Shown piece by piece: positions 11,751-22,200 of a stretch of 64,000 bases of DNA (its first letter is position 1; each line of letters begins with the position of its first letter). Below the pieces are notes generated by a model. The model was given only the letters and a program-made list of their open reading frames with translations, did not search any database and had not been told where the DNA came from. The stretch comes from Sarocladium kiliense (taxonomy: Eukaryota; Ascomycota; Sordariomycetes; Hypocreales; Sarocladiaceae), in the NCBI GenBank assembly GCA_030734395.1, contig JAUZTG010000029.1, positions 496,001 to 560,000 of the forward strand, in the 5' to 3' direction. Position numbers and translations under genes: made by a program.

Positions 11751-13643
11751 TCACAGTGACATGAACAAGTTCAATAACCGCTTGTAGTCTGGTGAACCCA
11801 GCCCCGTGGCCGCATCCCAGCCAGATATAGCGCGAAAACCATGTTGACACCCAACGTTCTCCCCGATCTCAACATCTGTAAAGACCTCCGGATGTCGGTA
11901 CAAAACAGGGTTGATGAACCCCACGGGGCTCTTCCCCTTCAGCATTCTCTCGTTGTTGATCATGGCAATCATGCTTGCCACCACCGGAGTAGACGCTGAG
12001 GTTCCATACACAGGGCGGAACTGTCCGTGGATACCCACTATGTACTCCGTAGCAAGTGCAGACAAATCAGGCACTCCTCTGCCGTGACGCTTGAAGAGAC
12101 AAGTTGCATTCAAGCTCGTTAAGCGCTCTGACTCCGCATCCAGATACGATTCCGTTTCTCTCTTCTGGTATTTTGGCACCTTGAAAACGTCACTGAAGCC
12201 GCCGGTAGAGCTACTGTTCGCACCGCTGTCAAAAGAATGGGTGTACACCGCCTCCTTTGTCTTCGCAGTCTGGCCAGGCTCCGCAACTTTCATTGTGCCG
12301 CCAACAGATGTCACCCAGGGACACGATGCAGGAAATGAAACGTGGAACCGTCGTGACGGGTCGTCGGTTTCTGGGCAAGCATCGGTTCGACCGATTGTGC
12401 CCTCATCGCCACTACCAGCGAGGACGGTTATTCCTTGTAGCCCAAGCTTGAGGTATTCTTGACACTGTCGCCGAAGGTAGTCAGGCGGGAAGCTGCCTTC
12501 ATCCCAAGCATAGGAGATAGAGATAACTTTCGGAGCCTCGTGTGTTCCACAATCCTGCTTGGGGTACCCGTCCGGGAAGGCTGGGTCGGGATATTCGGCA
12601 TCAATTGCAGAGTCTAATGAGTCGCAGTAGAACTCATCGAAAGCCGCCAGCATATGGTTTGGGTTGCCTGAACGCCACATGTCGCCCACCTGGATATTGA
12701 TGACTGGTTGAGGCCAGGTAAGAGACATGGCATATTGAAAGTCCAGGTTTGCTTCCAGGTTGAAGAACATGTTTTCGGTCTCATTGTCGTAGTATCCACC
12801 GTTGATGAGCTGCATGATGGGTCGCTCTCCAGTCATTTCTGGCTCGAACGTCCCAAAGAAGTGATCCATGTCGCGAGGAAGCCAGCTAGACCACCCAGGC
12901 TGGAAGATGCCGAACGTGTTATTGTCATGGACTGCATAATCGGATGGTCTTGGTGGTATGTTGTACCATTCGCGCAAACATTGTGGTGTAGTATAGCGAT
13001 TGCAGTCCACTTTCAGCTGCCTCGACTCCAATTTGCTTCGATCTCGAGCCTCCAGACCAATTGACTGCAGCTCAGAAATCTCGTGCACGCCATCTGGTAC
13101 ATAGAATGGCACCACAGTTGGAAGAATGAAGTCGATAGAGTCCAGCAGATGCTCAGGCACACTGTAGTGCTGACATGCTAAACTCGTCTCTCCAGTTTCT
13201 TGATGCGTCCAGACATAGTACTCGGCTTTCAGAAGGCCCTCTAATTGGGTAATCGAGGCATTGAAGTCCACCCTGCATCGGCAAGGCGATAGACGAGCTT
13301 CCAACTGATCATCGTTGGTGACATCATCAATCCATGACAATATAGATTTAATGTCCTCGTCTGGAAGTGAAAAGGCAGCGGTGATCTCGTCTGAAGACCA
13401 GAACTTGCCAAAGGATGTGCTCTGTGGATCTGCAACGTCGAGAAGGTAGTCTCCCGCATCATCTATACCAGGCTCAGCCAGGTCTATCTGGACCGGGACG
13501 ACGAGATCAGGATCGGCTCGCGGGCCTCGAGCCCAGCCACGATGCTCAGCGGATGCCCTCTTGTGAACACGGTGCGTGTGTATGCCTCTAGCTGTGGCCA
13601 TGCACAGTAGTGACGCAACAGAAAGAAGTGTAGAAACCCGCAT
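11751..13643 (-). CDS. secreted sedolisin, tripeptidyl-peptidase-like serine protease (S53)
   Basis: A single 630-aa frame with a signal peptide (MRVSTLLSVASLLCMATARG). The N-terminal third is the pro-kumamolisin activation domain (DYLLDVADPQSTSFGKFWS). The catalytic domain starts near residue 210. Sedolisin residues are visible: E297 and D301 in LEANLDFQYA (the ExxxD pair) and the nucleophile S549 in YGTSASTPV. The Ca-binding end follows (DVEIGEN, then GWDAATGLGSPDY). Length and domain order match fungal tripeptidyl-peptidases and acid endopeptidases that digest protein at low pH outside the cell. A TATA-like element lies about 105 bp upstream. Whether it is an exo- or endo-peptidase cannot be read from the sequence. 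Confidence 0.93.
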   Translation of the reverse strand: MRVSTLLSVASLLCMATARGIHTHRVHKRASAEHRGWARGPRADPDLVVPVQIDLAEPGIDDAGDYLLDVADPQSTSFGKFWSSDEITAAFSLPDEDIKSILSWIDDVTNDDQLEARLSPCRCRVDFNASITQLEGLLKAEYYVWTHQETGETSLACQHYSVPEHLLDSIDFILPTVVPFYVPDGVHEISELQSIGLEARDRSKLESRQLKVDCNRYTTPQCLREWYNIPPRPSDYAVHDNNTFGIFQPGWSSWLPRDMDHFFGTFEPEMTGERPIMQLINGGYYDNETENMFFNLEANLDFQYAMSLTWPQPVINIQVGDMWRSGNPNHMLAAFDEFYCDSLDSAIDAEYPDPAFPDGYPKQDCGTHEAPKVISISYAWDEGSFPPDYLRRQCQEYLKLGLQGITVLAGSGDEGTIGRTDACPETDDPSRRFHVSFPASCPWVTSVGGTMKVAEPGQTAKTKEAVYTHSFDSGANSSSTGGFSDVFKVPKYQKRETESYLDAESERLTSLNATCLFKRHGRGVPDLSALATEYIVGIHGQFRPVYGTSASTPVVASMIAMINNERMLKGKSPVGFINPVLYRHPEVFTDVEIGENVGCQHGFRAISGWDAATGLGSPDYKRLLNLFMSL

Positions 13644-13746
13644 TGTGATGTTTTCGGGCCACTAGAAGTATCCTTCTACACTCCTATTGATAATGTAGTG
13701 GCAGAAGATGACTGGAAATATTTTGGTACTCAACTCATTCTAGAAT

Positions 13747-13756
13747 CATATATATA
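13747..13756 (-). promoter_or_regulatory. TATA-like element of the sedolisin gene
   Basis: Alternating TA run (TATATATA) about 105 bp upstream of ATG 13643 on the minus strand. Position and sequence fit a fungal TATA box; this is inference. Confidence 0.4.
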
Positions 13757-13769
13757 CGCGATCTGTGGC

Positions 13770-14831
13770 GTCTCTCCTCTTATTGGACAATGAATCGGAG
13801 TCCATTGAAGCGAGGTCAAGCACTTGGGCGAAGGATTGCGAGCTGCAGCGGGACGGATGGACCAAACTGTCCGGATCGAATACTGATTACCGCATCAGAG
13901 CATCCTACATACGAGGTTCTGAGGGATTTTTCAGGGCGTTCCACTATCTGATTTATTTTCCTCCAATGCTTCGAGAACCTATGACCATACATGAGACCAT
14001 AGTTTCAGCCCTTCTATATCAGGCAGTCGAGAATGGTCTAGCCAAGTGATGTTCCCGCAGCCAAGATGTCCTTGGCTTTCTCAATCCGCCTCAATGCAAC
14101 CTCGGACCGCTCGAGCTGAGTTTATTTTAACCTTAAACATGAGATCCTCACATATTTGCCAAGAGTAAGATGGGGTGCATGGTCCGCGCAGACACGGCAC
14201 GCCTAGAAAGGTAAGCTATGCGGGGCAGTTACTCCTGTTTCCCCACAGTCTATGCCGACCCGGAACGGGGGCAGTAAGAAAGCCGGAACAATATAGGAGC
14301 ATGGACTGCGATAGAGCCATACATTACAGAGACTCTCTAGACTAGGTCAAACAACAAATTGAGTCCTAGCTGGTCTTTGAGTAGCATTGTATGCCGGAGT
14401 TAATAAAGCAGACGGTGCAACTCGCCTCCGCGCTTAGGGACTCGCTCTTGGCATTTATCCAAGGATGAGCTATCAAGCTTATTTTCTTTGATTGGAATTG
14501 AAGCTCCAGATTCGTTGGATTCATTGACTGGATATTGCCTCGTGCATAGACGCGGCTCACTGGAGCTCCTGTGCCCACCGTTGTAGCCGAATGGCTTACA
14601 CGAAGCACATGATTCGGCGACCCCTTCGCAAAAGCTATTGGAACCTCAATCGAGTATGAGAGCCAGGCAAAGGGGGTTATTCCAGTGCAGTCCATGAATT
14701 CTGTTCAGAAAAGCATAAATAGCGGCTTGGATTCCCTCCAAGCTCGCTTTCGTTCAACCAGCCTCCAAACACAGTAAACAAAACATCCAAGCAACCGAAA
14801 CAACTTTCAACAACTTCTTCCAATCATCACC
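13770..14831. other. intergenic stretch; weak 109-aa ORF at 14366-14695 (-)
   Basis: About 1 kb between the sedolisin and the small secreted gene. One ATG-started 109-aa frame on the minus strand (14695 to 14366) has no signal peptide, domain or splice support; it could be a fragment or chance. A CATAAATAG element at 14714-14722 is a candidate TATA box for the gene starting at 14832. Confidence 0.4.
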
Positions 14832-15196
14832 ATGAAGGCCTCTGTCATCATCACTTCCGTCTTCGCCTCTATGGCGCTGGCTGCTCCTACCAATGATCTG
14901 GAGGCTCGCGTAAGTTTACTTTGACACTGAAGCCGTGTACAGCAATATCGGATTTGTAAGCTAATTGAGATCATAGACCGGCGACTGGGTACAATTTGAG
15001 CCCGCTATACATTGTTAAAGGATTTCGAGTGCTAACAAGACTGCAGACCGGGTGCCTTCTGAGGTGCGCCCGAGGTTGCCCCAAGGCCGTTCCGCTCTTC
15101 CTCGCGTGCTACGCTGCTTGTGAGGTCGCTTGCGGTGCTATTGCTGAGCCTGGCGAGCCTCTTGAGATCGGAGACTTGGCTGAAGGGGGAGAGTAA
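14832..15196 (+). CDS. small secreted cysteine-rich protein with a 12-nt microexon
   Basis: Exons 14832-14909, 14977-14988 and 15047-15196 give 79 aa. A signal peptide (MKASVIITSVFASMALAAP) is followed by a short acidic stretch and a core with six cysteines in the symmetric pattern Cx3Cx3C-x9-Cx3Cx3C, then an acidic Gly/Glu tail. Such spacing suggests two helices clamped by disulfides. The middle exon encodes only TGDW. Both flanking introns have good signals: GTAAGT with GCTAAT and ATAG, then GTACAA with GCTAAC and CTGCAG. All phases are 0, so skipping the microexon would also keep the frame and give a 75-aa form. The upstream leader is CA-rich with few G, typical of well-expressed secreted genes. 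Family and function are not recognised; effector-like or antimicrobial roles are only possibilities. Confidence 0.7.
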
Positions 15197-15619
15197 AGCA
15201 ACAACTTAAGGCGTTCAGTCTTTGGCCTGGACCAAACACAAGAGTGGGGTTAGTTCTGAGGATTCGCTGAGTAGATTAAGTCTTGGGCCGAGGGAAGGGT
15301 TCCTTGGGATATGCCTTTGGGTTATCTTGTTTCAACAACAAGCTAGACGAGATGCTACTCAATTCTCAATGAGCCATATCTACGACGTAGGTCCTAGTGA
15401 AACTTGCAGCTCCTGGATACCCTATCATTTCCAAGGGGCGGGATGAAGCCTATTCACCTGAGACCTGCTAGATGGTGAACAGGGAGAGAAGCGGTGGGCT
15501 TCAGAATCTTGCTTATTCCTGTCGGCTTCTGTAAGGTGGTTGCATTTCTCCTGCGAAGTAGGTTGTTGTACCGAATAAAGTGACGGCCAGTGAGACGGCT
15601 CTACATAGTCATACGGGTC

Positions 15620-16209
15620 TTAGCAAGGATGTACAACTATTTTACTTCTCCTGATATGAACTTGCCAAGATCTGCTCGAACGGTTTAACTCAGGAACAGG
15701 GAGCGACCGCATCGCCTCAGGCGCAGAGCAGCCTACAAGTAAGTTGCTTTCCTCGACGTGAACAATTTTATGCATTCTATGGAGTAGTCTCACTTCGTAT
15801 TGCCGTGTCGTCACTTGTGACGTAGCGCAAAGCGCCAACCACGGAGTAGATGGTTCCATAGCTGTCGTGATCATCCCAGTTGCTGGCCTCTTTCCTCCAG
15901 AAATAGCCATACAACTTTCACGAAGGCCGTGAGCTACGAGATCGAGAGTAACAACCAGCGAGTCAGTCCAGATCGGCACGATACGAAACGCAACATCAGG
16001 CGATCCTCAGCACCCTTCGTGTGGGGCATGCCTAGAATTCTCGGCAATCTCGGTGCCGGCAGAGGCCTTCTGTGCACTGCTTTCCTCAACTGAAGGAAGA
16101 TCAGCAAGCAACGTGCCCAAGTAGGTTGCCACATTACAACGTTGTGCGAGACTTCGCAGAGACCCGCAAGAGCGCATAGCCGCACCACTCCCAGCATTTC
16201 CAGCCTCAT
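15620..16209 (-). pseudogene. possible decayed gene of unknown family
   Basis: Minus-strand frames carry protein-like pieces that do not join without frame changes: TYLGTLLADLPSVEESS with a stop soon after, then PDVAFRIVPIWTDSLVVTLD, then a piece in another frame (WRKEASNWDDHDSYGTIYSV). An ATG at 16209 starts a short hydrophobic stretch that could be an old signal peptide. No family is recognised. It could also be a gene with introns I failed to place. The rest of 15197-16818 shows nothing but a 3' UTR and the promoter of the next gene. Confidence 0.3.
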
Positions 16210-16668
16210 GTTTTCCTTTCTAGGTTTGCCTCCCGTTCAAAAGAGGACAAAGCGTCGCCCAACCTAGTTAACTCATGTGACTATTTCGTCTGTGCCACAG
16301 CGCGGCACTGAAGAGCCTAGCGGCTTGGGCATTTGCGGGGAGCTTGGGCAATGCCTTTCAGCGGGGGTTTAGCTGGTTCAAGACTAGGGACGGGGCTGTA
16401 CTGGAGAATTTTAAGGTTGCAGTGCCCGTTCCTGAGATAAAAATATTCCTGAAGGAAATGTTATAGTTCGGGGTCCAGCAAATACGAGATGGGTGGACCC
16501 TGCGGCTCCAGATTGCTAGCCTCGGCAAGCTCCAGCGTGACGTCAAGTGCCGAGAGCGACGATGGATATTCCAGAATCGGATACGAACGGTTGAGATACA
16601 TTGCATCATGAGCGAGGCCTGGAGATGCTGCCGAAGTTTCCGTGACAAGTCAAGATCACGGGGTAGCA

Positions 16669-16680
16669 GTATATATATGT
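16669..16680 (+). promoter_or_regulatory. TATA-like element of the Alt a 1-like gene
   Basis: GTATATATATGT lies about 140 bp before ATG 16819, followed by a CA-rich leader. Candidate TATA box by position and sequence. Confidence 0.45.
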
Positions 16681-16818
16681 ATATTCGAGGCTGCTTCCCA
16701 GCTGATTTTGAAACATCAATAACAACCAACACATCTTTACAAAAGCACAACTACCACTTCAAACAACTTCAATCGCAAGTTCTCATTTTGGACAACTTAT
16801 AAAACACCAACCGCCAAA

Positions 16819-17331
16819 ATGCACGCCTCCTCTGCCCTCCTCGCCATCTGCACCGCCTCCGCCGCGGCCCTCCCAGCAGCCAAGACCGTCCCTTCAGAGA
16901 ACATCGACCTTGCCGAGTTCACCGTCCGCAAGACCCAGGCATTTGACTCAGACAAGAAGACCATCGAGGCTGTCTCCTTCAAGCTGAGCGGCGATGATGC
17001 AAAGGACCTGCTTTGCGAGGCCAGCAAGCCTGGTTTCCCGTCAGAGGTCATCACCTGTGGCGACTCCAAGTACCGCTTCGTTATTCAGGAGGGAACTGGT
17101 GATTATGAGTTCGGCTTGACCCTTTACCACGAGCTTGGTACTGCGTAAGTAAACCCTTTTCCCACAGAGTAGCGCTACACAGGCTAATGTTTCCTTTCCT
17201 TTAGTGTCGGTTTCTGGGGTGAGGGCAACGTGCCAACCTACTGCCACGCTGGTGGCAATGGCCAGAACGACTTTGTCTGCTCCCAGACTAACCCTACCAC
17301 TATTGTCATCACCAACGGTTCCACTGAGTAA
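16819..17331 (+). CDS. secreted Alt a 1-like (AA1-like domain) protein
   Basis: Two exons, 16819-17144 and 17205-17331, encode 150 aa. A signal peptide (MHASSALLAICTASAAALPA) precedes a beta-rich domain with four cysteines after the signal region (DLLCEAS, VITCGDS, TYCHAGG, FVCSQ), matching the size and cysteine number of the fungus-specific Alternaria alternata allergen 1 family. Members are small secreted beta-barrel proteins that may bind small molecules or plant defence proteins. The 60-nt intron (GTAAGT to CTTTAG) is phase 2. A full-length LINE is inserted about 115 bp behind the stop, so the native 3' UTR or terminator may be altered. Confidence 0.82.
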
Positions 17332-17446
17332 ACTTTGCGATGTTATTCCCATGATGTGCACTGGCATTGGCGCTGCAAGAAGACAATGCGTGTTTGTGCC
17401 AAGTAGGATCGGATGACCTACCCTGTATTATAGCTTAGAGAATACC

Positions 17447-17459
17447 ACAAGATCAAATC
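17447..17459. repeat. target-site duplication, left copy
   Basis: ACAAGATCAAATC, repeated exactly at 23402-23414 on the far side of the LINE. The first two bases may be shared with the element tail, so the duplication is 11-13 bp. Confidence 0.85.
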
Positions 17460-17591
17460 CACACCTTCCTTTGTCATCATACTTTCTTGGCACGCTGCTG
17501 TTAAGAAAGTAGCCTTATCCCACATACATTTGCCTAACAATTGCACCACGAAAAGCCCAATCCACGCTCCGCGCAGCCTCTGGCCGCGGCG

Positions 17592-19223
17592 ATGGCAGCT
17601 GCCACGCCCGGCCCTGAAGCATTCCCAAATGGCCTCACGTGGGAAGTCATCACACCTCAAAGGGCGCGTGCGGCCCTACTACGTAGAAGCGTTCCTGCGG
17701 TCGAGCGGCCAATCACTGCTCTACCAAGGCGACAGCCACAGCCGGCTCAGACACCATCATCACCCACCAACCGGATCACCGCTGCCGTAGTCACGGGACC
17801 GCAGCACGCTACCTTTAATGCTCTTCCGAATCAGGCGCCACAAGGAGAGGGCCAACCAATAAGCATTGCGGACTCAGCTAACCAGCTTGCCCAAGCACAC
17901 ACCGAAGCCTACAACACCAAGCTTACCGTCTTCAGAGCCTTCTGTACAGCCTTTGAGGAGACAGCGAAACAATTCACGTCCAAGCAGGAACGGGACTTTG
18001 CTCAGCGCTTTTCAGCCAACTTTCTAGACTACTGGAACCAGGTCCTGAACACGACTACACCATCGCTAATACCGACATACAGCAGCGTCGTCGCCGGCTC
18101 GTCAACTGGCACTCTCCCAGCTGTAACCCCTGAAGTCCGCCCCCACCATCAACACCAGAAACAGAACCTCCCACATCCCCATGGACCTACTCCATTCGTG
18201 CGCCCCGCTGAAGATCTCCGGGTCTTCGTGCGACTTGAGCCCGAAGCACAGGCTAGAACACAAACCAGCTTCGCAATCCGAACGCATGTTGCGCAAAAGA
18301 CAGGCATAAACCCTCAACTAATTCATGCCATCCCGGTTGCTTCCGGCTGGGCGATTCGCGCAGCTGACGCAGCAACCCGTGACAAATTACTCCGACAGAA
18401 AGAAGACTGGTCCCGTGAACTGGGCGCGATCAATGTTGAGGCTAGCCAGAAGTGGTACAAATATATTGTGCCCAACTGCCCTCGTCGACTTACAGACTTA
18501 CAAGGCAATGAAGTGAACTACGACACAGCCACCTTAGACGAAATCAAATGCCAGACAGGCCTCGAGCCTGTAAGTGTCAAACCATCCCGTCACGACTCCA
18601 ACGAACTCCCATCCAAGACCCTCATTGTGTCTTTCACGGAACCGACGAAACGTCCCTGGACCCTATTTGGAACGAGCTCTCACGCTATACTCATCAACAA
18701 ACCACAGCCGCCAAGACAATGCACTGTCTGCTGGGGCTACCACGGCCCGCGAGGTTGCAAACGACTACCGATCTGCAAGACCTGCGGCAAGCCTGCCCAT
18801 GGGACAGAAAATTGCAGCACGCCGACCCAGTGCATCAACTGCCTCGCACCGCATGAAGCCGATGACACCACCAACTGCCTCGCACGGCCCAAGAGGGTGC
18901 ATGGAATGCTACGATACCTGACCAGGGAACAGAAAGTCGCGATCCGAAAGATCGGCAGAGAACTATTCTATCAGAAGAATCCTGAGTCACGGGGCAATCG
19001 TGGGCAAGCCCTGCCTGATGGCGGGGAGACCGAGCCGCGGATCGATCAAGAAGCAGTGCCTGGCCAGACCACTCGGCCCGCAAGCCCTGTCGATAAGATG
19101 ACGGTCTCCTCGCCGTCATGTATCGTAGTGGCAACCACCATAGAGCCCGAGGCAACAGAGCCTGAGGCAATAGCCTCTCGTCTCAAGAGACGCCGACAAC
19201 ATGAACCCGCGCCGAGCTTATGA
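17592..19223 (+). CDS. LINE ORF1: gag-like RNA-binding protein
   Basis: 543 aa from the first ATG after the 5' end. Residues at about 377-432 hold three cysteine/histidine knuckles: CTVCWGYHGPRGC, CKTCGKPAHGTENC (a classical CX2CX4HX4C) and CINCLAPH with a later C. Before them lies an RRM-like region (DLRVFVRLEPEAQARTQ and on). The protein should bind the element's RNA and form the ribonucleoprotein with ORF2. The stop overlaps the ORF2 start as ATGA at 19220-19223, which suggests that ORF2 is made by termination-reinitiation. The frame opens slightly upstream of the ATG (to 17541) but without a better start. Confidence 0.9.
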   Translation: MAAATPGPEAFPNGLTWEVITPQRARAALLRRSVPAVERPITALPRRQPQPAQTPSSPTNRITAAVVTGPQHATFNALPNQAPQGEGQPISIADSANQLAQAHTEAYNTKLTVFRAFCTAFEETAKQFTSKQERDFAQRFSANFLDYWNQVLNTTTPSLIPTYSSVVAGSSTGTLPAVTPEVRPHHQHQKQNLPHPHGPTPFVRPAEDLRVFVRLEPEAQARTQTSFAIRTHVAQKTGINPQLIHAIPVASGWAIRAADAATRDKLLRQKEDWSRELGAINVEASQKWYKYIVPNCPRRLTDLQGNEVNYDTATLDEIKCQTGLEPVSVKPSRHDSNELPSKTLIVSFTEPTKRPWTLFGTSSHAILINKPQPPRQCTVCWGYHGPRGCKRLPICKTCGKPAHGTENCSTPTQCINCLAPHEADDTTNCLARPKRVHGMLRYLTREQKVAIRKIGRELFYQKNPESRGNRGQALPDGGETEPRIDQEAVPGQTTRPASPVDKMTVSSPSCIVVATTIEPEATEPEAIASRLKRRRQHEPAPSL

Positions 19224-22200
19224 CGAGATGGCCGCGCATGAATAGAGATGGACGAGGAAGCCTTAGGATCTTCCAAGCAAACGTCGGCAAGAGCCCACCC
19301 GCGCACGACTGTGCCCTCGCCCTTGCCGACACCGAACAATACGACATCGTTCTTCTCCAAGAGCCTTGGACAGCAATCATAAGGGATAAATGTCTCACCA
19401 AGACGCATCCTTCCTACGATACCTTTTCCCCTGTTGATCACTGGATCAACACAGACACTCGACCCAGGGTCATGACATATGTCAGGAGACGGCCCAGCCT
19501 CCTGGCAGATCAAGTCCGCCCAGCAATGTCAAGAGACATACTCTGGCTCAAAGTGAACGACATTACACTAGTCAACTTTTACCGGCAACCAGGCTACGAC
19601 GCCGCTCTTGAGACCCTACTACAATGGCCCGTCCCCCCAAAATGCTTGGTGGCAGGCGACTTCAACGCAAAGCATCCCACTTGGCAGACAGGTCGCCCGC
19701 AACACCGAGGCGAGGCAATCGCCTCCTGGGCATCACACAGCGGTCTGGCTCTGCTGAACGAGATCGACGTGCCTACCAACCCACGGGGCAACACGATAGA
19801 CTTGGCTTTCAGCAATATCGATCTAGCCGAGGCCACCATTGAGGACCACCTGGCTACCAGCTCCGACCACTTCACACTAAGCGTGCTCCTCCCCGAGCTG
19901 CGCTTTCCATCAGCACAAACTAATCGAGTCCGACTTTCCTCTGATGAGGAGGTAAAGCGTTTCGTGGAGATTGTCGAAGCTACGGTCAGAAATGTGCCGA
20001 TCAATACATCTACCCACGAAGAGCTCGACACATTGGCATCTGACCTTGTGACGATCCTCCAAAAGGCTGTCAAGGCTGCGGGACGACCAGCACACAAGAA
20101 AGGCAGAAGCGCACCCTGGTGGACAGAGGAATGCGCCTCCGCTGCGGCCAAATACCGAGCGATCAGGAGGGCCTACCCGCTGGGCTTCTGCAAAGATGCC
20201 CAGATGGCCAGAAGGGATTTCCAACGCGTTGTTCGAAAAGAAAAGAGAAGGTACTGGCGCGAGCTTATCGACAATCTCTCCGACAGCTCCTCCATCTTCA
20301 AGGCGGCAAGGTGGATCAAATCACCTGGACCCTTCCAGCCTCCACCGCTACAAGTCGGTGACGTGGTATACGAGTCGCAACAGGAGAAGGCCGAGGCACT
20401 GAGACGCGCCACCTTGGAGCGACGTACCTCTGAGAACGATATACTGGACCCCTGGGAGTCCATTGACCCGCCCAGGAAAGTTCCCTTCTCTACAGAAGTG
20501 ACACCTGAAGAAGTGAAGGACGCCATTCTGCGAGCCGGGAACACATCACCAGGAGCAGACAACATCACGGTCAAGCTACTACGTGCGTCCTGGCACGCCA
20601 TCGCGGAACACGTCTGCACCCTCTTTCGGGAATGCCTATCGGCGGGCTATCACCCAAAAGCATTTCGCGAGGCTGAAGTCGTTATGATCCCGAAACCGGG
20701 GCGACGGGATCTCACCTCCCCACGCTCCTGGAGACCTATTTCCCTCCTCTCATGCCTCGGGAAAGGCCTGGAACGCCTCATCGCTGGGAGGCTAGCCTGG
20801 GCATCTATACACCACGGCGTCCTGCATCCGCAACAAAGCGGAGCCTTGCCTAAGCGGTCAGCGGTCGACCTTGTCGCTGCCCTCGTACACGACATAGAAG
20901 AAGCTTTCGCCAGAGATCAGGTCGTGACGCTTGTCACCATGGATATTCAGGGCGCTTTCGACACTGTGATGCGAAACCGCCTTACAGCAAGACTCCGGGA
21001 ACAAGGCTGGCCGGAGCACATCGCACGGTGGGTTCACTCGTTCATGAGCGACCGGTCAGCCCGCATCAGATACCAAGACATAACGACACCCTCAACACCT
21101 CTGCAATGCGGCCTGCCGCAGGGGTCCCCTACGTCCCCGATCCTCTTCCTGCTCTACACTGAGCCGATCTATCGTTTGGGCAATGCGCAAGGCCGCTTCG
21201 GGTATGCCGACGACACGGCGATCCTGTGCATCGGCGACTCACTCGAGGCAACGGCTGCTGAAGCAGCTCAGAGAATCGATGAACTGGCCAGTTGGGGCGC
21301 TGCGAACGGCGTCTCCTTCGACCCCGACAAAACGGAAGTCATGCACTTCTCCAGGAAGCCCATAAAAAGGGAACCCCCTCCGGTGAGGCACGGCGAGATG
21401 GTAAAGCGGCCCGAAGCCGCGATGCGGTGGCTCGGGATCTGGCTCGACAGGACACTATCCTTCAAGACACACGTTGAGAAGTGGACGGCCAAGGCGCAAA
21501 ATGTGGCACGCCATCTGCGTGGCCTCACAAACACAAAACATGGACCTCGCCCGTCACTCGTGAGACAGGCCGTGCGGGCATGCGTCGAGCCAGTCCTCCT
21601 CTTCGGAGCTGAAGCGTGGTACCCAGGCTTGACGCGCCCGTCGTGGTCGCAGCCATCGAAAGGCGTATCAACCAGAGTAAAGTCCCTGATCAAGAAGATG
21701 AACAAATGCCTCAAGCAATCTATGAGAGCTGTACTACCGGTGTGGAGAACTACACCGATAGCCACCTTGCACCGGGAGAGTGGCATCCCACCAGTTGCAC
21801 AACTGCTGGAAGCATCGCGCTTGCGATTTGCAGCTCGTCTCAAGGGGCTCGACGCAGCGCACCCGCTCGCCTCCCGCACTCGCACGGCCATCACGCCACC
21901 GATCATCAGGCTAATCAAGCGAAAGTATCAACAAACACCTGCAGCCCCTCGGACACGCCTTCGCAGGACCAATGAGCTCTTGCCGAGTTGCAAGAGACCG
22001 GTGCTGCTACAGCACTGCCCAAGCAAACAAGAACCTCTTCAGACAGCATCTAAAAAGGACACAGCCGCAGATTTCCGGGACTGGCTCCAAGACCTACCAT
22101 CACTTACCTTGGTCGTCTATTCCGACGGCTCGAAGACAAACGAAGGCGCCGCTGGCTATGGATTCGCCGTGCACCAGGACGGACAACAAATCGCCCGCGG

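Noticed and set aside
13765..14049. 94-codon plus-strand frame
   Set aside because: It opens with GTG, lies in the promoter side of the sedolisin gene and has no recognisable feature.
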